Assembly (NCBI RefSeq): GCF_023053635.1
Contig: NC_086178.1
Coordinates: 97,634,226-97,698,225, forward strand
Source: Elgaria multicarinata webbii
Lineage: Eukaryota; Chordata; Lepidosauria; Squamata; Anguidae
Reading direction: 5' to 3'
DNA: 64,000 nucleotides
Below the pieces are notes generated by a model that did not search any database, was not told the DNA's origin, and saw only the letters and a program-made list of their open reading frames with translations. Position 1 is the stretch's first letter, and every line of letters begins with the position of its first letter. This document shows positions 47,246 through 57,710 of the stretch, piece after piece. A program made the position numbers and the translations under genes.

Positions 47246-48126
47246 ATAGCCTCTAGAAGGCTACCTAGAGCACTCTAGATAGTGCTGCTGGCCTATATCA
47301 GATCTATTATTTTAATACTCTACAAAAATCCTGGCATCTTACCCTAGCAGACCCATCATGGGAATAGTTCAGATAAATGTCCTATTTTTGCCTGCATATC
47401 ACACTTTTATTGTACAAAAGGAGGAGCAGAACCATGTGAGCTGGTTTTGCCCATTTGAATGAAGGTGAGAATGAGCTCTACCCACTTAGGGTCCATACTT
47501 GTGTTTGGAAAGCCTGCTTGAACATACTGGCCTTGCATTTGGCCAAAGGCATGGAAGCACTCCTCCTTTTCATGTATTAGTTTTGTATATGACATGCAAA
47601 TGAGAAAAGCGCTAGCATTTCCTTCACAATAGCAGTGTCACAGAAATCAGCTTGAATGTGATGCATTCGAGTTGCTTTGTAAAGTGGTGCAGAAAGTGGC
47701 ACGAGTGTGTTTATTATCCCAGAAAGGGAGTAGGTGGTTCCTTTCACTCTAAATGCAATGCTTTATCTCATTTTAAAATGGTTGTTTGTGCATGACTATA
47801 AACCCTGACTGCCCTATGCACATGCATGTTCATGAATGCATGAGTGGAGCGAAACAACAAAGGAAATGCCCTCTGTCTTGGGTAAGTTAATAAATTGCAC
47901 TGTTCTTCCTAGTGGACAGGTTTGTCGCAGTTTTATGGCATGCTATAAACTCACCTGTAAAGTGTTTTTCTAGAAGTCTGTTAATGACATTCTTCAAATA
48001 TCAAGAAGGAACTCTCATGATAAAATAGTGGCCATATAGCTTCAGTTTTCCTTTTTTACAGCTAGGCTTCTAAATTCTCCATGTTAATCTTCCCTACACA
48101 TCAGTCATTAAAGTGGTTGCGAGAAG

Positions 48127-48148
48127 ATGTGTGTGTGTGTGTGTGTGT
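48127..48148 (+). repeat. (GT)n microsatellite
   Basis: Eleven GT units in intergenic DNA. Confidence 0.9.
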
Positions 48149-48984
48149 TTGGGGTAGAGGAGGAAGAAGCCTTTTTTCTTTGTTCAAACAAACCTATCAG
48201 CCATCCAAAGGATATATGAGGGAGAGAAAAGGAAATATGTTCATTGCCAAATGCACTTTTTGAAGAGGTAATTTACGGGGCTGCTATATACAATATTGCA
48301 TTAGGAAAGCAGACTTTGTGTCTTTGTGTTAGTGAATTAGAACTTAGGCAACCCATTCTTCGGGGGTGGGAGAAAGTTTGGCCAAAGGAAATTAGACATT
48401 CCGATTATGCCAAATGCATTTTAACCCTCCTCCGCATTTGGGGCAAAAATACCCAATAAAGTATTCAAATATATGCAACATCCCAAACTAACTTGTAACT
48501 TCTTGTCTTCTCCTTTCTGTTTCAAGGGTTACACTAGAAGGGTATTGGGGTCACGTAGACCCCAATTAAATTGAATGCGAGGAAATGAAACACTGCAGGT
48601 TCAAGGTAATTTTTAGAGGGATTCTAAAAAGTCCCAAGATGGTGAAAGTCGTCATTAACAACATAATTGATGTTGACTCAGCAGCTGACATATTGACTAC
48701 CCAGTGTTACTTTAAAAAACAAAAGGAAATCATCAAAGAAGTAACATGTGGATTACGGAATTAGGGAATTAACATTTGGGGATCATTACAGACCTGCTAT
48801 CATCCAGCTAGGAACATTGGAAGGGAAACTATGCACAGCTAGATGGTGCATGAATCGTTCCTCTCCTAACAAAGTGCTGTGTGTGCTCTAGCAGAGCCAT
48901 TTATTGATAACTAAAACCCCACTCCCTTCAGTTGGGACATCTCTGCTGTGACAACCCTTAATTCAGTTCTGTGGGTATTTAAAA

Positions 48985-49085
48985 ATAGTGATTGATTTAA
49001 AATTCTTCTTGGCCATCTTTCAGGGCAGAAGCTCTCCCAAGGTGGCTTACAACAATAAAATACATAAAAACAGTTACAATATTAA
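48985..49085 (-). mobile_element. L2-like LINE tail, degraded
   Basis: AGGGCAGAAGCTCTCCCAAG, then GTGGCTTACAACAATAAAAT and ACATAAAAACAG is a worn tail in minus orientation. Confidence 0.5.
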
Positions 49086-49482
49086 AAGCGATAAAGGAAA
49101 GGAAAGGAACCTGTTGTGCAAGCACTTGAGTCGTTGCTGACTCCTAAACACAGTAAAATAACAATAAAAATAACAAAAGCCAAAAATGACTGGGTTCAGA
49201 CAACACAATAGTCAACGGTTGGTTAAATAGTCCACTGTTGACTATTGTGTCATCGGTTGAGCATTTTACACACAATGGTTGGTTATTTCCCAGTAATAAC
49301 CATCACAAATAATCAGTGGTGTGCAGTTGATTATCTGCACAACTGTTGATTATGCCATGTGTCGGGCTCCGTCGACTATTTCACATGCCTACAGAGTTGC
49401 GAGGGAAGAGCGGCAGAACCCCTCAAGCCGATATCCAAATGGATCATGGGGCAGGGTGGAGGGATGACTCCCATGGCTTGAC

Positions 49483-49532
<50 letters not shown>
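49483..49532 (+). repeat. (AAT)n microsatellite, L2-associated
   Basis: Sixteen to seventeen AAT units at the 3' end of the L2 copy nested in the MITE. Confidence 0.95.
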
Positions 49533-49534
<2 letters not shown>

Positions 49535-50163
49535 TCTTACCCACCTCTCCATCCTGATCAAGGCAGGGAACAACAGTACGTATAAAATACTGATTAAAAA
49601 TATAGTATACATTGTTAAAACTTCCTTAAAAACATCCTAAAAGCATATTAAAAGCATCCTAAAATTCCCTGGATAGGCCTGCCGGAAGAAATCAGTCTTT
49701 ATAGCTTTCTTAAATGCTAAAAGACTGTTAAGTTGATGAATCTCCTCCAGCAGGCCATTCCACAGTCTGGGAGCAGCAGAAGAGAAGGTCCTCTGGGTAA
49801 TTCCTGTCAGCCTAGTTTTGGCTGGCTGAAGGAAATTCTTCCCAGAGGACCTGAGTGTGCGGGGTGGATTGTATGGGAGAAGGCGATCCTGCAGGTAGCC
49901 TGGACCCAAACCATGTAGGGCTTCAAAAGTGATAACCAACACTTTATATTTTGTCCAGAAACTAATAGGCAGTCAGTGAAGAGATTCTAAAACTGGTGTA
50001 ATGTGGTCCCCCCCTAGGTGTACCGGTGACCAGCCTGGCTGCCATATTTTGAACTAGTTGAAGTTTCCGGACTAGGTACAAAGGTAGCCCTATGTAGAGC
50101 GCATTGCAGAAGTTGAGCCTTGAAGTTACCAGCGTGTCTTTAGGTCTTCCGACTCTAGGAAGG
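49533..50163 (-). mobile_element. L2-type LINE, 3' end, inserted in a MITE
   Basis: The minus strand reads LVITFEALHGLGPGYLQDRL, FSSAAPRLWNGLLEEIHQL and KKAIKTDFFRQAYP. It has an AAT tail at 49483-49532. It matches 1681-2425 nearly along its length and is truncated at about 50163, where MITE interior sequence resumes. Confidence 0.85.
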
Positions 50164-51253
50164 GAATGCTTGGTGCACTGCCCTCATTCGCCAGGAAGTA
50201 GTGGCGAGTCAAGATGGGGACAGGGGACACAATGAACCCCTACCTCTCTCAAGTGGCAGGAGATCCTAGCATCCCCTGTCCCCATTCACCACCACTTTGT
50301 GGCGAGTGAGGGTGCAGTGGAGGAGGAGGATCTCCTGACAGCCTGTTAGGAGAGCATCTTCCTCCACCAAGTCCCATATCCACAAAAGTCGAATGAAGGC
50401 AAGGCGCAGGAGACTCTCCTGACAGGCTGTCAGGAGAGGAGGTGGAAGAGAGCAATACTCAACCAAGTATTAATAGTCAACTCCACGGTTGACTATTACC
50501 ATGTCACATTGGGGGTACCCCCAAATAGTTATCTGTGGAGTAGACTATTAACACATGGTTAACTATTGTGTTGTCCGGACACAGCCTTGCAGTCAAATAG
50601 GTCCAAATTATCAGATTAGGCTGTAGGGTTTGTTTTTTCATCATAAGAAATAATGTCATGCTGTATGGACATTTTGTGATAGATATGAATAAAACGGATA
50701 CTAAAGGGGGAAAATAGTAATACTTAGAATCAGATTAATTCTCTGAATTATGATAGCAGTGCTGGAGTGTTAAAATATATTTCACAAATTATTTGGCATA
50801 GTGGCAATTAGGTTCCACAAAGATTAAACATTTCAAGACCACACACGGGTCTATTACTATTACCATTACTATTGACAATGCAATCCCATTGAGTTCAAGT
50901 GTATAGGATTGCAAGCCTAGTTCTAAATTAACATGGTTTAGTAATCAGGTTTGAACCATTTAAGAAATATATATATAGGGGGACTTTATTTCAGATCAGT
51001 TTAAAACCAGTCTTCTTGCCCATTCAAATCATGACTTAAATAATTTAAATGGCTTTGATTTAAATCAACTCACCACCCTTCTCTGCGCTGTTCCTTGTCC
51101 TTTGTGGGAAGGAACTGAGGATCCGTAAAACTCAACAATGCGCATCATGAGATACTTAAACGGCCAACTGTAAGGGCTAGTAAACCGGATTGGAATTTTT
51201 CACATGTTGCACCTGCCCCAATCCAGGAAGAGACATATGTGTACAAAAGCAAA

Positions 51254-51258
<5 letters not shown>

Positions 51259-51304
<46 letters not shown>
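51259..51304 (+). repeat. (GT)n microsatellite
   Basis: About 23 uninterrupted GT units, the longest dinucleotide run here and likely polymorphic. Alternating purine-pyrimidine of this length can adopt Z-form. Confidence 0.95.
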
Positions 51305-51306
<2 letters not shown>

Positions 51307-51924
51307 ATGCACAAATGGAACTAATTTACAGAAATTATGCCTGCTACAGTGCTATTAAGATTATAGGCACCCTATCCTCCTTTGTGGCTTATAAGCACTT
51401 ACAAAACCATGTTAGGAGTAAAAAAAGCTGCCTTGGATAATTTTTAGGCATACTCGATTGAGCATCACTTTGCCAGGGTTACCTCTCCTTTTAAATGAGG
51501 TTTGTGTATGTGTGACAACTCATTAGCCAATTTTATTGCATAAGCAAATCTTCCCCCTCACACTTTTTTAAAAGTGAATTTCTGAATTCCCCCAAGGGAT
51601 TTCCTTTTCAAAGCTAGAACTGCTAATGAGGATTATACAGAACGACACTTATTAGTCTTGTACTGCTCTCTCTGCCAAGGTAGCCCTCTTCAAGATGGAA
51701 AAAGCTTATTGTCTCAGTGTGCTGCTCTAGGAAAATATTAAGTATTGCATATGCTTTATCAGGAGAAAAAAGCTAGACAAGACGTAACCATGACCAGCTA
51801 CAAATATTCTGCAGTAATGAAGGATGGACTGACCAATATTATGGTCCTGCTAAAAATGGTCCCTTCTGCCCACACTATGTGTATCTTTTCCCCCAGTCAA
51901 TTGCAACTCAGTATTCTACAACAG

Positions 51925-52048
51925 TGGCCTGGTTCAGAAGACACTTTAAACCACAGCTTTATCCATGGTTAAAGCCATTTTAACCATGTTTAAAAGGGCT
52001 TTATCCATGGTTAAAGCCGTGGTTTAAAGTGTCTTCTGAACCAGGCCA
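51925..52048. mobile_element. 124-bp near-perfect hairpin MITE
   Basis: The whole element folds into one stem of about 60 bp with about six mismatches. Arms begin TGGCCTGGTTCAGAAGACAC and end with its complement. It shares the GGTTCAGAAGACAC-like end with the other TTCAGACAAC-type MITEs. Target duplications are not clear. Confidence 0.85.
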
Positions 52049-54753
52049 TTGAACTCAACTGTAGTCTGTGGACTGATAGGAGAGGGTCCTGGACAACTTC
52101 ACAAACCTAGTCTGCCTCCATGCAATTAATTTAATATGTGAATTCTAATTATTACTTTTCGAACTAGCCCACGCTAACAATTTTAATAGGGTGCAGCACT
52201 TTCATGACTGCAACCTATTCCTTGCGTACATACTCATAGGACAGCAAAGAAAAATTACATACCCATGGGGTGACCAGTTATGTATTGTCCAAAGAATGAA
52301 AAAAGGATACAAATTTACATAAAAATTGTACATCCTAATTTATATCTATAGATGTGAGTTTAGAAATAAGTATTGTAATTTAAATGGAAACACAATGCAT
52401 CTCTCCCTACTGGGGATGCTGGTGGTCAGATTTTTGTGTTGGCTCAGCCTGCTGCCCAGCTGCTAATACAGGGGTGGGTAACATATGGCCTACATGTGCC
52501 CCCCTGGTCTTTTTTGTGATATCCTTCCCTGCCCCCCATTTGCAAGTGAAATTTGGTGACGTGGTTGCTACAGCAGCAGCTTAAAAGGGGGCAATTTTGC
52601 TTGAAAACAAGGTGGGGATCAAACTCCTTGTTTTAAAGGGAAATTGTCATTTTTTTTGGCCAGGGGAGGGGTTTGGCACCTGGAGGGTCTATGTGTGGGG
52701 GAGTACGACCCCCAGAAGTTGCCCACCACTGAGCCATCGGTTGATGGGCAATTTCAAAGCCCATGTTCTCCTTATGTTTCTTGATTTGTAAACTAGAGAC
52801 CATTCAAATAAGGAATGCCTTCAAATAGAGAACTGTTCTCTATAAAACAGGACACATACCCTCCCCTGCTTATATGCCTCAGCTCAAACTTAACAGGCAA
52901 TACTATCACAATTCCTCTATTAAACTGGAATGTATTTTACTGTATGCATAGTTTAATCAACACTGCCGCTGCAACTCAAAACAAAGTTTCACTCCCCTTA
53001 CCAATGAAGAGGGGAACATGAAAAACTTACAATCCCTGGGGCAAAATTTCCTACACCATTCAAGTTTCATAGGATATACAGTCCTAGAGCAACACTACAT
53101 GAGCAAATTATTGCATGCTCATAATTGGCCAAACAGAAGTTTGCAGGTCCCTTACATGACACCATCAACCTCCAGGACGTTTCCCGTGCTTTCCTCAGTA
53201 ATCTTGCATTTTAAAATATATAGAGAGATAATGCAGTATTTAAATTAGCACAGGATTTCACCAGCACATAAAGCTGTTATACTGCTATAATTCCACCACT
53301 ATGTGACGCTGTTTCATTTAACAGAATAACATTGCTGAGGGGGTAAGTTTTCAATGAAAAATCATGTGGTCACTGACTAAAGCAGACAGTCACAAACACA
53401 GAAAAACGCCAGGAAAAAGCCCAATAAAGCTGTGTGTTTTCTCTCTTAATATAGAGACACCCTCAGTCAAAGTTTCTGAGTTCTGAGAGGAGGATTTGCA
53501 AATATTTCCTCCCACCCACACTGCAACAATATTCAGCAAATCTCCCCACTCCCATTTTGCTGCAAATAAGGTGGAGAATTTGGGGCACAAGTCTAGATCC
53601 AGTCTTAATATTGTTGAATGTTATTTTAACATTGCTTGAAGGACAACCCAGCCCATTGCTTCCTCAGTCCACTAGGATGAACTAACAATATAGCTTCATT
53701 GATCATTTTCTGATCAGAAACTCCTCAGAAGAGATCACTGAGAATCCCTTTTTCTAGACTCTCTGTCCCACTCACCCACCCACCCCCCACACAATTGTTG
53801 GATAATTCCACCTCTCCGCACTATGATAATATCCAGCACGCTACCTCCCCTCATGCTTCCCTTATATAAACACACCTACAAAGAAGCTGGAGAATTTGGG
53901 GAAGCCATTTTTTGCTGTGCCCTAATCCACTGTCTTTAGACACCAAATACTCTTGATGCAATTCCTTTGATTCGTAGCTACAAAACCGTTGCCCTGTTAA
54001 GAAATGTAATACGTGTTGCCCAATTCCCCTTAAAACCAAAATGAAACGTAGCACATGTTAAAATAGCAATACGTGATTAACCTCGAAACTATGGCCCAGA
54101 AACCACTATCACAAACCTACTGTGTTACATTACAAACACGGATATTATCGTTAGCTTTTAAATTCGAACGCAGCACACTGAAACAGGTTCAACGAGCATT
54201 CCTGCGTCCAAGGTAGTATTACAGATTTCCGAGAACGGCAGAACTACAAACAAAAAGGGGTGTGTGGAAGATAAAGGAGGCTAAGGATTTCTAATCATTT
54301 TCAGTTACCTCACCAAATTACAGTCCCCTGGGGTTTGTTGGGGGGGGGGGGGAGCCATGACAGGAAAACCGGTACAATAACAAGTGCCAGTAACAGCCAT
54401 GACAGGAAAACTGCCAGAATAAAGAGGCAGGTATAGACCAACACCACACATCTGCAAACTACCCAAATACTAATTTTATAAGGAATCATTTTAGTCCATT
54501 GTTTCCCCCCACTCCTTTGCATCTTACTAGAATATTTAAATACTGCATTGACATCTTGTGGCCGAGGAGAATATGACATTCCAACAAGCCATGGCTTACT
54601 GATTCCTAGGATATAATAGTTGATTCTGAATATATTATTCCCCCTTTGTATTGTATTACCTATAACTGCGGTTCTTCTTCATGGTCACTGTGTATCACGC
54701 ATATGGGCTCTATGCCTGCTCAGAGCATGTATTCGGGAAACCTCTATAGCTTA

Positions 54754-55069
54754 GGGCGACCATATGAAAAGGAGGACAGGGCTCCTGTATCTTTACCAGT
54801 TGGATTGAAAAGGAAATTTCAGCAGGTGTCATTTGTATATATGGGGAACCTGGTGAAATTTCCTCTTCATCACAACAGTGAAAGCTGCAGGAGCTACACT
54901 AGAGTGACCAGATTTAAAAGAGGGCAGGGCACCTGCAGCTTTAACTGTTGTGATGAAGAGGAAATTTCTCCAGGTCCTCCATATATACAAATGACACCTG
55001 CTGAAATTCCCTTTTCTATGCAACTGTTAAAGATACAGGAGCCCTGTCCTCCTTTTCATATGGTCACCC
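54754..55069. mobile_element. 316-bp palindromic MITE
   Basis: Two arms of about 145 bp are near-perfect reverse complements, from GGGCGACCATATGAAAAGGA on the left to CCTTTTCATATGGTCACCC on the right. A ~35-bp centre separates them. TA flanks both ends (54752-54753 and 55070-55071), which would suit a TA-targeting element. The open reading frame across it has no independent meaning. Confidence 0.85.
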
Positions 55070-55214
55070 TAAATAAACCCCATACGACATGAAATCAGCA
55101 TCAAGAAAAGCTGGCATTGCACTATGAATCTGCTAAGGAAGGGAAGGACTTTGAATGGTGGGAGAAGAGGGTAAAAGCGCCTCACTGGAACTAAGGGAGG
55201 TAGATAAATTTGAG

Positions 55215-55282
55215 GCGTTTTCTATGCAACTGTTAAAGATAAAGGAGCCCTGTCCTCCTTTTCATATGGTCATCCTACTATA
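55215..55282 (+). mobile_element. Fragment of the same palindromic MITE (one terminus)
   Basis: It repeats the right end of the 54754-55069 element (CAACTGTTAAAGATAAAGGA, then CCTTTTCATATGGTCATCC) about 200 bp downstream. Only one arm's end is present. Confidence 0.75.
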
Positions 55283-55369
55283 GCTGAGAAGCATCTTTGG
55301 CAGGAACTCTTCTTCGTTGTCCACTAACAGTTTCCTGCCTATCTCCTCAGTTCTTTCGACCACCTAGCT

Positions 55370-55668
55370 CAGTGGTTCTCAACCTTCCTAATGCCGCAAC
55401 CCTTTAATAGTTCCTCATGTTGTGGTGACCCTCAACCATAAAATTATTTTCGTTCTTCTCTACACAATCCATTGTCATGGGATGGTTTGCTAATGAAAAT
55501 AATACATAACAATAGCTTTAATAATACAAAAGATGATACATGACATAGTTCAGTCAATAGTTTCCTAAGACCATCGGAAATATGTGTTTTCCAATGGTCT
55601 TAGGCGACCCCTGTGAAAGGGTCGTTCGACCCCCAAAAGGGTCCCGACCCACAGATTGAGAACCGCTG
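55370..55668 (-). mobile_element. SPIN-like nonautonomous hAT element
   Basis: The element starts CAGTGGTTCTCAACCTTCCT and ends GATTGAGAACCGCTG. The exact 8-bp duplication ACCTAGCT lies at 55362-55369 and 55669-55676. It carries the sequence I remember as diagnostic of SPIN (SPace INvader) hAT elements: GGTCGTTCGACCCC, CTTAGGCGACCCCTGTGAAA and AAATTATTTTCGTT. The 299-bp length fits a nonautonomous copy. The SPIN family is known for horizontal transfer among tetrapods, including Anolis. Strand is given relative to the usual consensus orientation. Confidence 0.88.
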
Positions 55669-57034
55669 ACCTAGCTGGTTGCCTCTCCGTGAAACTCTCT
55701 CTGATACAATATATGTGATGCACAGCGACCATGAAGAACAAACACATTCTCCGAGCATAACTTTTGGAGGCCTTCCCCAGATTTCCACCCTACCCTGCTC
55801 TAAAGGGCATTTTCAAGTGTGGTCCCTGGTTATGGAATGAGAGGCTCCTCTGGCACCATCCTTATAATGTGGCTGGTATTGAAAATTATAAAAAAGCATC
55901 CAGGCTTTTTTTTTTAGTTCTGTACACTTTCAATCTACTGCAACTTCAATCTGCTGTGTACTTTTACTGATGATATGCAAATATTGTACTAATTATTTGC
56001 TGCTGGTGGCTTTTTTAAAAAACCGTTTTATGATTGCTGATTTCATCTTTTATTAGTGAAAGCCATCCAGCAAACACCATTACTGGTCAAAATACAAACA
56101 CTGTAAAGAAAAAATTCCATTACGCCATTCTTGGTAATATAGCCAAAGAATATTAATCCAGATTCACAAAGTAACCCCCATTCTGAAAGTAGCAAGAGAC
56201 CATGGTTCAATCTTTTAAAAGTCAAGGAATTGGAATTTGCCTGTGGATCATTGAAAACTACTACTTTTAGAACTTATTACACGAAGACAGGCCAATAGCT
56301 CCCCCATATTAATACGATATAAATCTTACAAAACAAGGTTTTGACTCTTCATTTATCTTGTTGCGCGTAGAACCATCGTAAGTGGGAACTGCCAGGAAGA
56401 TCAAAATAGAGGAAGGAATTGGAGAGATGAAAGAGAAACCGTCACTATGATGAAGACAAACCAAAGGACGTCCACAACAGCAACACAATTCTAAGTCCAG
56501 ATAACCCCACATAAGAGCTGATTACAACAGGCAGAGTGCATGCATATGGATAGAAGGGTTGCGTATTGCCAAGAACTGACGGTGGTGGTGGTGGTGTGGA
56601 GAAAAGAAGCGTTGTGTCTGTGTGCTCTAAATAGTCATGCTTCAGGGGTACATCATGCACAATGCGCCTCAGTGAGGGACAAGCCTGTATGAAGGGGCAG
56701 GTTTCGCTCACACTGCAACACCATCCACACGCACAACACTTGCATGGGATGAAAGTGAATGGTTGCAATTCACTCCTATGGGGAAAAAATAATGGGGTGC
56801 ACTCCAGGGCATTAGGCTGAGGAGAGAACCTACTCCTGTCGACTCCACCATTGAAAATCAAGCTGGCCTCTTATCTGCTTAGCTCCATCCTGGATCCCAT
56901 TTCATTTATGTTAGTATGTGTTTCCTTTGGCATAGCCCAACCTGCCATGTAATTTCTATGTCCCCCTCACTTAGTCATGTTAATGAGTTCTTCCGCATAT
57001 TTGAAAGAAAGAGTCTCCACTCCTATGCTAGATT

Positions 57035-57250
57035 TAAAGATTTTATTTATATAATAGTGGGTTGCATTAACAGTTTACAGCTTTATTGGCTAGGGACCAG
57101 GTTAATATTTACATTCAAGGAAGATTGAAACCAGAGCACTCTAAATAACGCTACAGCTTTAGAGTAGGACAAGACACATACATATAAAAAAACCAAGAGA
57201 GAGACTTTCAGTAATTTTACTCCAAAACCCCAGAGGTTGTTTTAAAGCAT
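57035..57250 (-). promoter_or_regulatory. CDK1: CDK1 3' UTR with two candidate polyadenylation signals
   Basis: Downstream of the CDK1 stop, on the minus strand, AATAAA lies at 57087-57082 and 57047-57042, giving a 3' UTR of roughly 180-230 bases. The choice between them cannot be made from sequence. This sets the likely right boundary of the RHOBTB1-CDK1 intergenic region. Confidence 0.55.
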
Positions 57251-57367
57251 TTAACATTTTTTGATCCGATTAGCTGGAAGTTTCGATTTGTCCAAGTCGT
57301 CAAAGTACGGATGGTTCAGGATCACACGGCCAGAAATTCTCTTTGCAGGATCATAGATCAACATTTT
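57251..57367 (-). CDS. CDK1: CDK1 terminal coding exon and stop codon
   Basis: The minus-strand acceptor is gacttgcag|aaaatg. The 38 codons plus TAA (57253-57251) read [20 protein letters not shown], then [30 protein letters not shown] is the conserved last helix of the kinase domain. GRVILNHP replaces the GKMALNHP I remember from human. Confidence 0.96.
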   Translation of the reverse strand, partial: KMLIYDPAKRISGRVILNHPYFDDLDKSKLPANRIKKC

Positions 57368-57667
57368 CTGCAAGTCAAAATAAAGGCAGGTTAGCCACCT
57401 GCTGGAGGAGCAAGCTTAGGCAGAGCAATCAGGATCCCTAGAACTGCACATTTCATGCCGAAACCGACCAAACACCCAGCTTATCCAGCATTCTCTTTTT
57501 GAGTATTTGACACCAGGTCAAAAGCTTGCCATAGGAAGCCACCTTGAGGCCCAGTATAGGAAAAATAATAATGATGATGATAATAACAGTAATAGATCTG
57601 CTCATAAGTATTCTAGCTTAGTGAACCGCCCAGAGCGCTTCGGCTATTAGGTGGTATAAAAATGTAA

Positions 57668-57710
<43 letters not shown>

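Larger units (their letters stand above)
49190..50587. mobile_element. TTCAGACAAC-type MITE, split by an L2 LINE
   Basis: The left end reads GGGTTCAGACAACACAATAG. The right end, reverse complemented, reads TGTCCGGACAACACAATAGT. Subterminal GTCAAC/GTTGAC motifs recur at both ends. An L2 3' end (49483-50163) interrupts it, so the MITE is older than that L2 copy. Confidence 0.75.
45141..57034. other. Intergenic region between convergent RHOBTB1 and CDK1
   Basis: Repeats are listed separately. Stretches in which I recognise nothing are about 45141-46580, 47250-48980 (with one GT run), 50600-51920, 52050-54750, 55680-57030. None shows a spliced coding pattern. The boundary at 45141 depends on which RHOBTB1 polyadenylation site is used. 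Confidence 0.6.

Noticed and set aside
54646-55092. 148-codon open frame
   Set aside because: It lies almost entirely within the palindromic MITE at 54754-55069; the long inverted arms create open frames on both strands, with no domain or exon structure.
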